Shown here: piece by piece, positions 13,001-23,332 of the stretch
Layout of the letters: each line of letters opens with the position of its first letter
How positions within the stretch are numbered: position 1 is the stretch's first letter
NCBI GenBank assembly: GCA_022113835.1
Contig: JAILWY010000003.1
Span: 12,175,501 to 12,239,500 of the forward strand
DNA length: 64,000 bases
Source of the DNA: Atopsyche davidsoni
Taxonomy: Eukaryota > Arthropoda > Insecta > Trichoptera > Hydrobiosidae
Direction of reading: 5' to 3'
The notes under the pieces: generated by a model
What the model saw: only the letters and a program-made list of their open reading frames with translations
What the model was told of the DNA's origin: nothing
The model's database searches: none
Translations under genes and position numbers: made by a program

Positions 13001-13335
13001 TTTACAGTTTATATGTTTAAGATCTAAATAAGACGATGACAATGAGCACCGTCATCTCATTCAGCGTCCCGGTTAATAAACCGCCACTATCGGCGCCGTG
13101 CGACTCCCCCGGCATTATCTGATGTCACTTGGAGCAGAATCCCTTTCAGGAGTAGCAGCTTGTATGTAATCTTGTTGGCGTCTTTTGTTTGATATTCAAT
13201 ATTGACGGCGTACATCAGCCGAGTCCCGCCGCGCCCCTCGCCGGCTGGGGCGAAAACCGTGCCACCCCGGCCACCGCAGCAAATAATTAAAATCAAATAA
13301 TAAATTAATTACCACTTTGCTTAAATATCAGTTAT

Positions 13336-13616
13336 TACTAATATGATTAAAGAAATTCTCAGAAAATTTGTGGTTCATGATTGTTCAAAATTCTCGATGA
13401 ATGGATGTGGTTCGTTAGTACAATGGTCAGTACACCGGCCATGTAAGCCTGGGGATGTGGGTTCAAATCCCACACAAATCACGAACGATGATATTTTTCT
13501 GAGAATTTATTTTATCATCTTCTATGTGTGAACTAATGTGCCTAATCATATTAGTAATAATATAATAAACCCGTAATGGGTAAAAATAGACGTTCAATCC
13601 AAAAAAATAGACATAT
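13336..13616 (+). mobile_element. tRNA-Thr-cored palindromic element, copy B
   Basis: Flanked by an 11-bp direct duplication ATATCAGTTAT (13325-13335 and 13617-13627), the left copy overlapping the conserved TTATTACTAATATG start. The tRNA-like core on the plus strand, about 13405-13485, has an A-box-like GTTAGTACAATGGTCAGTAC, an anticodon arm resembling tRNA-Thr (loop CATGTAA, with A where U33 is expected) and a good B box, GGGTTCAAATCCC. A tail with AACCCGTAATGGGT follows. The 5' arm is only partly complementary to the 3' arm, unlike copy C. Confidence 0.75.
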
Positions 13617-13627
13617 ATATCAGTTAT

Positions 13628-14794
13628 CAAATGGTAGTTGGTGGCGTAGCGAATTCAATCAAAACGTTTCAAATGTTTGCGCCCGAGTTCGGAAAGATCA
13701 ATCATACAAATGTCGCATGGATTTTGTGCAACGCGTTTTCTTGCGACAAGCAAAAAAAAATCATCAAAATTATAATCAATTTGAATAAATAACATTGGGT
13801 ATTATTATGCGATAGAATAATCTGAAATGCTTTGAAAATTTAAACAGTGTTTTAGTAATAAAATAACAGTGTAATTGTAAATACTAGCCTAATGCAATTT
13901 AACTGATTACTAGGTTTATTTATCTAACAAAGATTTCTAAGTCGACCAGAAGATCTAATCCAGACTACAATGCCATTCTCAGACGCATCAGACCGACAGT
14001 TCTTCATAACTGGCAATAGCGTTGGAAAACGGCTCCGTCTTCCAGTGTCGTACAAATAATACTATTTATTATAAGAAAATAAGTAAATTTAATTTAAAAC
14101 TATCAATTCTCTATACTATCAAAAACCTCACGCGCGACATCATAGTTTTTAAGAAAATAATTATCACTGTGTTATGGCGCGATTCTTTGACACAATACAC
14201 TGATTTTTTCTTGATCAGTTACTAGACAAAAGCATTAAAAAAAAACTCTGGTTTTAATTTAGCGTAGGGGGGGGGGGGTTATGAAAAGTTACACGTGTAA
14301 ATAAGCAAGTATTACTTATCAATTTTTATTTCATCATATTATAAAGTATATTATATAATTATGATAATATTCAGTTAGGGTCTGCAAGATGCTGCCGCCT
14401 TGCCGGCGAGTCCCCCGGGGGCTGGTCCCTCCCCTTCCGATAATTCTCCGGCGATGGTGTTTAATATGTGGCCGCGTGTGCGACCTCTGGCGCCATGATT
14501 CAATTGTTTCCACCGGAAGGGCGGCCATGACGGGGAGGCGCGCCGCGCAGCTGTCTTTCCAATTCAACACTCCTCGTAATTATATTTGCAACATACAACT
14601 GCTCTGACACCGACTTTCAACCCCGCTTACATTTATTACTTGACGATACAAAAGAATTCGAAGTAGGTTAACCTCAAGCATGATAAACCATTGTGTAATA
14701 AATAAATAAATAGAAATAGTGTAAAGTTATGTAAACGTGCCGCACCTAGAAATAAAAAGCGAGTCTATTCAGAGAAATATAAGATATACTTATG
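13628..14794. other. Noncoding; GC-rich island at 14380-14600
   Basis: No recognisable gene. A plus-strand open frame of 70 codons (13576-13788) overlaps the end of the palindromic element and has no known domain. The GC-rich island at 14380-14600 has open frames on both strands (14334-14570 minus, 14389-14607 plus), which is expected from its composition. Confidence 0.4.
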
Positions 14795-15104
14795 TTATTA
14801 CTAATATGATTAGGCACATTAGTTCATACATAGAAGATGATTTAAAGAAACTCTTAGAAAAATATCATCGTGATATGTGTGGGATTTAAATTCGTTAGTA
14901 CAAGGGTTAGTTCACCGGCCATGTAAGCCAGGGGATGTGGGTTCAAATCCCACACATATCACGATGATATTTTTCTAAGAGTTTCTTTAAATCATCTTCT
15001 ATGTATGAACTAATGTGCCTAATCATATTAGTAATAATATAATAAACCCGTAATGGGTAATAAATACGCATCTGATTGACGTTAATCAAAAAATCGACAT
15101 ATGT
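14795..15104 (+). mobile_element. tRNA-Thr-cored palindromic element, copy C (perfect arms)
   Basis: This 310-bp insertion is flanked by a perfect 11-bp duplication, ATATACTTATG (14784-14794 and 15105-15115). Arms 14795-14887 and 14945-15037 are exact reverse complements over 93 bp around a 57-nt loop. The loop carries the A-box-like GTTAGTACAAGG and the CACCGGCCATGTAAGCC anticodon arm. The B-box GGGTTCAAATCCC straddles the loop and right arm. A 67-nt tail beyond the palindrome holds ACCCGTAATGGGT and GATTGACGTTAATC hairpin-like motifs. Long arms and 10-11 bp duplications would fit a Mutator-like MITE; the tRNA head would fit a SINE. Confidence 0.85.
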
Positions 15105-17029
15105 ATATACTTATGTGTCCATTACTTTCATAATGTCCAGTACAAAAAAAGCAAATAAAATATACTTATACAAAAATACACCTAGCGGAGGTGATTGCCT
15201 GTTTAATAAAATATTTCAGCTTAATTTAAAATTTAAAACAATTGTTGAAATAATCAAGTGATATCAATACTGTATATGCGAATTTAAAAAGCGCTTGTTA
15301 ATCATCATTCAATCGCATCGGGCTTTCAGAACACGGACAGTAATTTAGTTGTTTGTTAATGCTAAATAAACTTTAAAACTAACAGAAAACGATAACTTAA
15401 ATAGTTGAATCCCTACAGTTAAAATCAGCCGTGAAGAAGAGGCTGCGGAAAATTTCTTCACAAGTATGTAACCTTCCCCAGTGTGTATGAGGGTTGCTAT
15501 TCCAAACTACGGTCACCCCGAGGTCGGGGTGAAGTAAGATCAACGCAACAGGTGGGGGAAGGAGCAAAGGTCAGCCCCCTACCCTCGTCCCACCCCCCAG
15601 GACCCCACAACAGCAGCGATGCCTTTTCAATATCCGGCTTCGAGAAGTCCGGACGCTGAGAACAGATGGAAAAATGCCCAGTAATTGAACCGGAAATTTC
15701 CGATGCATTTTTATTGAGAAATTGATTTGACCTCTCTTTCTTATATAGAAACGATTCACTTTTACTTTTCATTAACAAATTATTATACTTAAAATTACTA
15801 AAATACTTATCAATCGAAGATTTTGGGGTTTTTCTTACTACTGACCTTTTTGTGTAAAACTATTTTTTTTTGTACATTACTTTACTTGGAACTGTCTTAC
15901 CGTGGCTTGGAAGGCTGATTGAGTTTTAATTAAATAATTTATAATATCAACTGCAGCTTAAATATACGAATATCTTCGTTATACTTTATGAAAATGTGGA
16001 ACAAATATTAAGTCCAGCCCAGCGTATATTCAGTCTTCTTCTTAGCATTTCAATTGTTGGGTATATGGGAGTTAATAAAAGATTAATTTATTCGCACTCC
16101 ACATCACACCGTGTCCTGTGAACATTGCTATTGTAGTTTGATAGATTCTCGGAAGTTAAAAAAAAATCAGTTTCTTTTCAATTTTCAGGTAAAATAGTAT
16201 ATCATTTTCCGACGGGAAATTTAGGTTCACCCTTAAAATATTTTTAATAAGTTATATTTACAAATATTACACAAAATATATCATATTTCGATTAGGGCTA
16301 TTAACATTTATGCCTATATATACATATATATATATATAAAGATACTTAATATTAAGAATACTAGATTTTAATAAAACACGTTTAACGCACAATGGATTTG
16401 AATAGAAATTCAACTTATTTAGTGTTGTGATTCGATTGTAATCATCAATGATTTTATTATTTGTTTCTAATTAATATTTATATACCTGTGAGCCCATAAA
16501 AAAAAACAAACTAATTAGTCAATAAACCTTTTTTACGAATTTTTATGCATAAATCAAAAATATAATATTTAGTTTATCGCGTGTATGTTTTTTGTGAATT
16601 TACTATGAATTAACCATATCATATTACTAATACCCGACGGTTCAAAACAAAATAATATTTTTAAAACAATTTAACAATTTAAAACATCATTTCTTAAAGA
16701 TTAATTTCGATAAAACTATGTTGTTACGGTTAATTTATTACCATTACCAAAACAATGGGAATTCGCTCTAATTAGATTATTCGCACGAAAATATGTGACC
16801 AATCGGATAACATAATTAAAGACATACTTTCGTAGACAGTGCCGAGTGACAGTATTCGTAACGTTCTAAATATTTTTAGTAATACGGCACAAATATTTAA
16901 ACTTCGTGAAAACTTTTTAAAGCTCAATTAAATTGCAAAAAACTTACGTGAGTAAACAGCCCCAAAACTTCAAGCTGCAGCGATCTTCAACGAGTCAGAC
17001 GTCAAAATGATTTCAAATTTCGAACAGTT

Positions 17030-17280
17030 CAAGGCGCACTCACACCAACCGGGCAGAGACAACTATCGCCGCGGGGAATAGACAGCGGACCCGGGGAATA
17101 GACAGTGGACGCGGTAGCGCGGCGGCCGCGGCGCAGTGTGTGGCTCCCGCGGCGGACGGCGGGCGAGTGTGGCCGGCGCGACGCGTCGCAGGCAGCACCT
17201 GATCCAGAGCCTCCCCTGCCGCAGGGAAGTATGGGGTAGAGCTTGTTCCATCGCGGCAGACCGTGCAATCAATTCCTTAT
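17030..17280. promoter_or_regulatory. CpG-rich island, possible promoter or first exon
   Basis: Dense in CG dinucleotides, with AT-rich DNA on both sides. It includes a direct repeat of GGGGAATAGACAG (about 17074-17086 and 17094-17106). Open frames in several registers on both strands (for example 17029-17268 and 17063-17290 minus) look compositional. It could be a CpG-type promoter for a gene whose exons lie outside the window. Confidence 0.3.
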
Positions 17281-17383
17281 CAATAGGCACTTATTTATTA
17301 TTTTTTTTGCTAACATTTGTAAAATCATCGTGAAATATGTTTACAAATAATAATAATTTATTTACCACATTATAACATAAAAT

Positions 17384-17508
17384 ACAATTTTTGCATAACT
17401 GGTCATGCAAAAAAAATATACAATAAACTCAAAGTGAAGACAAAATACAAAGCTACTTTTATCATTATAATAATGGATCTTCACCAATCAAATGCCTTGT
17501 CCCTCAAC
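17384..17508 (-). mobile_element. Relative of the hammerhead-bearing element, core lost
   Basis: Read on the minus strand it starts with GTTGAGGGACAAGGCATTTG, the same terminus as the copy at 25597. It then runs through GGTGAAGATCCATTA and the AT-rich arm to the end region. On the plus strand that end region reads TGCATAACTGGTCATGCA. This resembles hammerhead stem I plus a GTC cleavage triplet, but the CTGATGA catalytic core is absent. A partial arm in the other direction lies just beyond, at about 17516-17545. Confidence 0.6.
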
Positions 17509-18866
17509 AAGATCGTAAATAATACAATAAGTAACTTTTTATTTTGCTATAGATTATATTTGTGACAGTCTGGAAGTAGCCTCGATTTTCTAAGTATGTT
17601 TTATATTACAAAATCGTGCTCTAAAATCTACTTTGAAGTATTATAAAGCAAAAATCTTTTTTTTTTAAAGATTATTCTGTCTGTGCTATTACGATAAAGA
17701 ATTGGACTAGAGCTTTTTGGGGCTTACGTGTGAATTTTATTAAAAACAATTTCATTTTGTAAAAATAATATTGATTGTGCTATTGTTTACAAATGTCCCA
17801 ATTCTCAATAAGTTACAGAGACAAAACAGGCTGTGATGTGCAGGTGGCGTAGGTTTGAATTCCACCTATTCCCGTTATAAAAAATAATATGCTTTTCATC
17901 GTTGTTTCATGCGTTATTAAACACCTAAAACATACTTGTAGCGCAACAGTCTAAATATAAGTTTTATCTTAGATATCGACGCCAATCTGAAACTATTTTC
18001 GACGAATTGCAAAATAATTTTTAGTATTCAAAAGCAAAGTAAACGGCCTTGAAACCAATGTCAAATATGATATATTTTTCAAAATATTTAAAATTTCAAA
18101 AAATATCTGAATATGATATATTTTTAATTATGGTTGTTCTCTCGTGGAATAAGGGGCGGTTAAACATTCGGCTGTGTAGCTCGGTGAGTCGGTAATTCGG
18201 ATTTGAATGCACCTCTCGATGGGATGCATAAAATGCAACACCGGTGGAAAGTGCATTATTGGAGGCTGGCGGGGGATTATGCGGAGCTTGCACTCGCAGC
18301 AACTGTGCATGTGCACCCACCTGTAGAAGGACTACTTTTCTCACCTCTACCTGATCAATACATCACAATTAACGCTAAAATTAAAATCTAAATGAATGAC
18401 GCGGCGTAACTGATATTTCAACCACATCAATCTTCCAATTAATTAATAACTTGAATTTCAATATTTTAATTTTAACGTTTCGTCATTTTCGTCGACAAGT
18501 TCATATTTGATGTAAGTCTATGGGGTGCATTTAAATAGACCTTAGTAAGACCAATGTTTTTATTCTCAAGTATTTATAAACAATTAATGATGAGTTGAAG
18601 TTCCAACCAAAACCAGTCGTAAATAAATACTATCAAAATTAGATGTTGTGGTGTCTTGTGATTTTTGTCTTCCGACGTTTTGGATACAAATCACATCACA
18701 GCAAAATACACAAGAAATAACAACATCCAATACACACGCAACATTATAGTATTATTCAACGCAATATTGAAAAATATTAACAGCAAAAAAACTTCTACAG
18801 TGTAGTAAAATTAAAATGTCAGAACGATTGCCACCTCTGTGCCTATTTTCTCTGCGAGGCTAGGTA

Positions 18867-18948
18867 GGATTTTCCTGCACGCATTTTTCGCCGATGCGGC
18901 CATTTTTACCGTGAACTAAAAATAAAAAATGCCGGTGCAGGGAAATTC
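18867..18948. repeat. Imperfect inverted repeat / hairpin
   Basis: The left arm contains TTTTCCTGCACGCATTTTT and the right arm contains AAAAATGCCGGTGCAGGGAA. They pair over about 20 positions with one two-base bulge and one mismatch, around a loop of roughly 40 nt. The size fits a microRNA-type precursor, but nothing shows that it is transcribed. Confidence 0.5.
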
Positions 18949-20246
18949 GACTAACTGAACATTGGGGCAGTAAATATGAAATCGATAATAAAGACAAACG
19001 TATATCCGCATATCAGGGGTGCGAAAAATAAAAATAATAAACCAATTAAGTATACCGAAATACACAGCGTATCATTAATAAAATAATCGATTCACTTATC
19101 ACGAAATAAACATTACTTCATAGTAATGATAATTATAGAGGTATTTATTTTGTGGTCTTCCAATAAAATCAAGCGGTTTCAGAACTGAAAATTCAATCTC
19201 TTTATAAGTAGTTTTCTTAGCAAATAGATATTTTTTCTTTATCGTTTTATCGTATTAATAATTTAATTTTTAGTAGCGGGGAGTAAAGCCGTCCCATTAT
19301 TTTATCACCAGTATATTTTTTAGGGTCTAGGGATCGAATCCAGTTATACTCTAACTATAACTATAAAAATAATAATTTTCCTTTGGGTTAATAATATTGA
19401 CCTAACACCTGAGGTATCAGTGATTTTCTAATATACTACAAGATAAATACTGAAGACGTAGCAAATTACGATAGCTTCTACCGGTCGTTTACCTGTCGTC
19501 TACTTGCGGCCACGCACTCTTTCAGAGTGGTATAATTTATCCTTATTTAGATCTAAGTCCTCATTTAGTTTACATGTCTCATGCTCATAGAGCTTTATCA
19601 TATACTATCTAATATTTTGAATATCACAAAGCAAGTATAAAAATTCGCACCCCGAACAATATTATTTATAAGTCGTTAATATTGAGTTATTCGGTGTTTT
19701 TTATAACCAAATTACGTCACCATTGAATTATATTGCTTCAGACTAGATTTAGAAGATCCAAAAGAAATTTCTTCGATATGTGCGCTATCAGATAAACGAT
19801 GATCATCCTGAATCCAGAGACGCCTGCCTGAAAATAAGGACATCGAATGTGGGGAAAAGCCATTGAAAATTCTACTTGATGCTAAGTGTCTTAAAATTTA
19901 GATACCACCCAATTCCTAGTCTCGGAGACTACTGCTGAATATGTAACATTGGTATGCCCAACCTCGTTCACCATACGAGTGGAAAGCAAATGCAAACTGC
20001 AAATTTCGCGCATGTGTCATATATTTACTTTGATTTGTTCTTCAAGCTTATCACAATCGGTGTATATTTCGTATTTCCAATTATTTATAACATACCTTAA
20101 AGTCCACATGAAAAACCATCTTTAAAGCAGGTTTTCTGTGATTTGTGTGTATTCTGTATAAACGCAGTTGCATTGATAACTTCCTTCTGCGGTGAATGTA
20201 TCTTGCTTGTAGAAAAAATACAAATTCATTGTAAATTGTCCGAGTA

Positions 20247-20520
20247 CAGTAAAACCTCGATAAACCGGACCTCTATTAAACGGACTTAACGGATATAACG
20301 GACAAAAAATCCGGTCAGATGTGAAAAAAATTCGTAATTTTCGAGAGTTGATTATAAAAAAAACAGCAAACAAACTTAATTCAATCAAGCGCGTCGATAT
20401 CAAGTGTTTTGTATTTTTTGTTTATAACTTGTCGATATCAAATACATACAGTGTATTTTTATATAACGGACTTTCATCTTTAACGGACACTAATCGGTCC
20501 GTTATATCGAGGTTTGACTG
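20247..20520. mobile_element. pogo/Tigger-type MITE, second family, 274 bp
   Basis: It begins CAGTAAAACCTCGATAAACC and ends with TATCGAGGTTTGACTG, with TA on each side. Repeated ACGGA(C/T) blocks lie near both ends. The CAG...CTG termini, the TA duplication and the 'AACCTCGAT' inverted repeat are typical of pogo-superfamily elements. It ends only 17 bp before the next MITE. Confidence 0.8.
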
Positions 20521-20537
20521 TATATATTTTTTCAATA

Positions 20538-21219
20538 CAGTAATCCCCACTTTACGCGAGTGATACGTTCCGGAAAAAATCGCCTTAAGTGATATTCACG
20601 TATATCGGCGTTTACGATTAAACATACATACATAATCAAAACTTAATACAAAAAATACGAATACTTTAATTCTAAGAACACTTTATGCAGTTTTACATGT
20701 TATTTTTACTGAAAAATACATCTATTGTCTTTTGGGTAACGTTTCTTTTACGTTCTTGTAAAATACGTTCATAACACCCAACACCGTTTTTAATTGTTAA
20801 CAGAAGTCAACTTCTACATTATGTGCATACACATTTGTCTATTTTTTGATTGAACTTCAATCAGATGCGTATTTATTACCCATTACGGGTTTATTATATT
20901 ATTACTAATATGATTAGGCACATTGGTTCATACATAGAAGATGATTTAAAGTAGCCACATTGGTTCATATGTAGAGTATGATTGTTAAAAATTCTCGATA
21001 AACGGAAGTGATTCGTTAGTACAAGGGTTAGTACACCGGCCATGTAAGTCAAGGGATGTGAGTTCAAATCCCACACAAATCACGGTGATATATCTTCTAT
21101 AATCATATTATTCATACACATTCTTAAAATAAAAAAAATTCGCGTAATGCGAGGCATTTTATAGTGAAACGCGTTATAGTGATACAGCGCACAACGGGGT
21201 CGCGTAAAGCGGGGTATTA
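20538..21219 (-). mobile_element. pogo/Tigger-type MITE interrupted by a nested insertion
   Basis: Same family as 4193-4582, in reverse orientation. It starts TA-CAGTAATCCCCAC and ends CGCGTAAAGCGGGGTATTA, with the last CTG lost. The shared interior includes CGTTCATAACACCCAACACC. It is split by the palindromic element at 20836-21112, whose 10-bp duplication CATACACATT lies inside the MITE. Removing the insert restores alignment with the copy at 4193. Confidence 0.75.
20836..21112 (-). mobile_element. tRNA-Thr-cored palindromic element, copy D (nested)
   Basis: Flanked by a 10-bp duplication, CATACACATT (20826-20835 and 21113-21122), inside a pogo-type MITE. The family tail (GATTGAACTTCAATC, CCCATTACGGGT) and TTACTAATATGATTAGGCAC arm come first, so by its tail the element is on the minus strand. 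The tRNA-like core (GTTAGTACAAGGGTTAGTAC, CACCGGCCATGTAAG, GTTCAAATCCCAC, about 21017-21083) is on the plus strand. The core is therefore flipped relative to copies B and C. The other arm is shortened. Confidence 0.75.
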
Positions 21220-21372
21220 AATATTTGAAATATTTAATATTTGGATCGGGGTTTTTGTCTGATGGAGTTTCAGCGGGCCCGGTTTCAGGCGCCAATGGCA
21301 TTAGAGTGAGCGGCAGTGACTCGCCTTACCTTAATCCTTGCTCTACAAAAAAGACCGGCGAGGGTGAGCATG

Positions 21373-21440
21373 GCGGGGAGGGGGGGGGGGGGCGAGGGGC
21401 TGGGCGGGGTGGTGGGGGGAGGGGCGGGTCTCGGCGGGGG
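21373..21440 (+). repeat. G-run tract, potential G-quadruplex
   Basis: Several runs of four or more G, including one of 13, separated by short loops on the plus strand. It lies in a CpG-rich island that also holds a short direct repeat, CCCCGAGTTGCG, near 21571-21598. Confidence 0.6.
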
Positions 21441-22975
21441 CTGATTGGCCGAGGACGCCCGCCCACCTCGGGACCCGCCCACCCAACCGCCCAGAGATAA
21501 CTCCGCGTCTCTATCTAGAAAGAAACGCGGTCACTCAAACGCGAGCCGAAAGGAACCGCGAGGAAGCGCGCCCCGAGTTGCGACGCCCCGAGTTGCGCCC
21601 GCTCCGGCGAGGGCATCTTGCAGAAGACAACAGTGATGCAAATATTTGAGTCATCGTCGCGGCAAGCACGAGTCCACTCTTAAGAAATTTTGTCACACTA
21701 TTCAAAAAAAAAAAAAAAAATTAATTGTCCAAAACAGAGCTCGTGAGCAAATAAAATTTCTGCACTCCAAAAATTATCATTTTGATATTTTATTTTTTAA
21801 CTTTTTTGATGCTAAAATGTGCCCTACATGTGTAGATAATTATTTGATTTTCAATTTATTTTTTTTGGACTATCGCCCTCAGCATCTCACATCACCATCA
21901 GCAATACCTCAGCTGTCGCAGTCTGGTTCTTTTAAATTGCATATAAAAATATCATAGCGATTATTGATCGGTATTGACTATGTGGTGGTCAGCTCCGATG
22001 GAGCAAGTACCACCACAGGACGAGTGCCTTCCCCCCACGCTGATTACTGGCTACTGGGAATTCTCTAATGGCTAATTATCTGCCATCAAGGGGAGTTCAT
22101 CAAACCCTCCGTGATATATTTACGAAAATAAAGAAAATACTTACTTTGAAAGATAAAACAGTAAATCATTTCGTCGACCAATTAATATATAAGAAGATAA
22201 GTAACATTTAAAAGAATAAAGCTTCTTCATCAAGTGCTTCTCCTCAGAGGAGATTGCCGACCTTTTCACTGAGCATATACTCACGCTGAACCAGTGTTCA
22301 TGGTTTTCTAAGGGGAAAATAGATTAGTGGGTTCCCGGATCCTTTGACATTACAGTTTTATATTGAAAGGAAAAGTATGCGTATTGTTGCTGCCCAATAG
22401 CATTATTATAAACCCTTTTCAAACAAAGCTCTGGCGTTTAGATCAGATACTCCTTCTGCAGCAAGCTACACAAACAATATCAGGAGTCCCCCCTCCACGC
22501 ACTTCCCTCCACAATCATTCCAAGTCCACTACTCCGTTACCGATCCTTTGCACACGCTCAGGGTACAGAATGGCAGCCATGCACGAGCAACATAATGGGG
22601 AGAGCGGGGAGGCTTATATATTACAATACATCAATTCAGTGTGTCATCTATCCATTGATCCTGCGCGCAGGTTTCGGGGCTTACAATGCCTGGCAAATAA
22701 TATGAGTAAAAAAACCCTTCGTGTAATCAAGAGAATAACTACCATTCAAAATAATAAATAAAAAAAATTTAATGCATGAGAGAAACTTTTCCATCACAAT
22801 AATCAGATGCAAGTAGCGAACCACAGACAAAATTATAAAAAGAAAATCTCCCGCAAATAATTGGAAAAATTCTATGAAGAAGGCGTCGGTACTTGGCGTG
22901 TGGAATATTGAAGTACGGGCAGAATAAATTTCGCGCTGCAACTTGATTTGCATGGGGGTCCTCGAGGCTGCCGGC

Positions 22976-23070
22976 TCCTCGTCCCGCCTCGCCACGCCTC
23001 GCCCCGCCTCGCCTCGCCACGCCACGCCACGCCACGCCTCGCCCCGCCTCGTCCCGCCTCGCCTCGTCGC
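22976..23070. repeat. CG-rich pentamer minisatellite
   Basis: Tandem five-base units varying among CGCCT, CGCCA, CGCCC and CGTCC over about 95 bp. The octamer ATTTGCAT occurs on both sides, at 22946-22953 and 23089-23096. Confidence 0.85.
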
Positions 23071-23332
23071 GGCCCCTTCATCCCCGCAATTTGCATCTCT
23101 CCGGCCCACATATTGCGCGGGGCGCGATGCAGACACATGGAGGACTCTAAAATACTACATAATTTACATTTTGCTTTTTATTTTCGAGGGCCGCGGGTCC
23201 TTGGAGGCGCATAATGCTCGTGAATGGGGAGGTCCTCCAGCGTGGAGTAGTATCTGTGGAAATGCGCTCAGGGGCGCGAGCGCGTCTTTGGGTACTCGTG
23301 TTTACTCTTTTATAACACATGCTATTATACTA

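Larger units (their letters stand above)
5591..13324. other. Gene-poor flank with many GC-rich islands
   Basis: No supported protein-coding gene in 7.7 kb. GC-rich islands against AT-rich DNA lie at about 5760-5850, 6540-6660, 7130-7300, 7780-7920, 8345-8460, 9240-9500, 10380-10510, 10600-10760, 11430-11950, 12120-12540 and 13030-13300. An A-run followed by (CGA)n lies at 10570-10610. The pattern looks like a regulatory landscape rather than decayed genes, but this is inference. Open frames here, such as 11429-11797 minus, have no known domain. Confidence 0.4.
15105..20246. other. Gene-poor stretch with GC-rich islands
   Basis: No supported gene. GC-rich islands lie at about 15470-15680, 17030-17280, 18140-18360 and 18820-18960. 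The rest is AT-rich. A relative of the hammerhead-bearing element lies at about 17384-17508. B-box-like fragments occur near 17850 (plus) and 19325 (minus) without a matching A box. Confidence 0.4.
21220..23330. other. Noncoding stretch with GC-rich islands
   Basis: No recognisable gene. GC-rich islands lie at 21240-21640 (with G-runs), 21960-22110 and 22900-23300. Open frames of 88-214 codons that cross the 22.9-23.1 kb island in both directions come from a CG-rich pentamer repeat. The 132-codon frame at 22363-22761 has no known domain. Confidence 0.45.

Noticed and set aside
13405..13485. Functional tRNA-Thr gene
   Set aside because: The D arm is poor, U33 is replaced by A and the unit lies inside a repeated mobile element; it is a tRNA-derived core.
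22363..22761. 132-codon open frame
   Set aside because: No recognisable domain, no splice context and ordinary intergenic composition; most likely chance.
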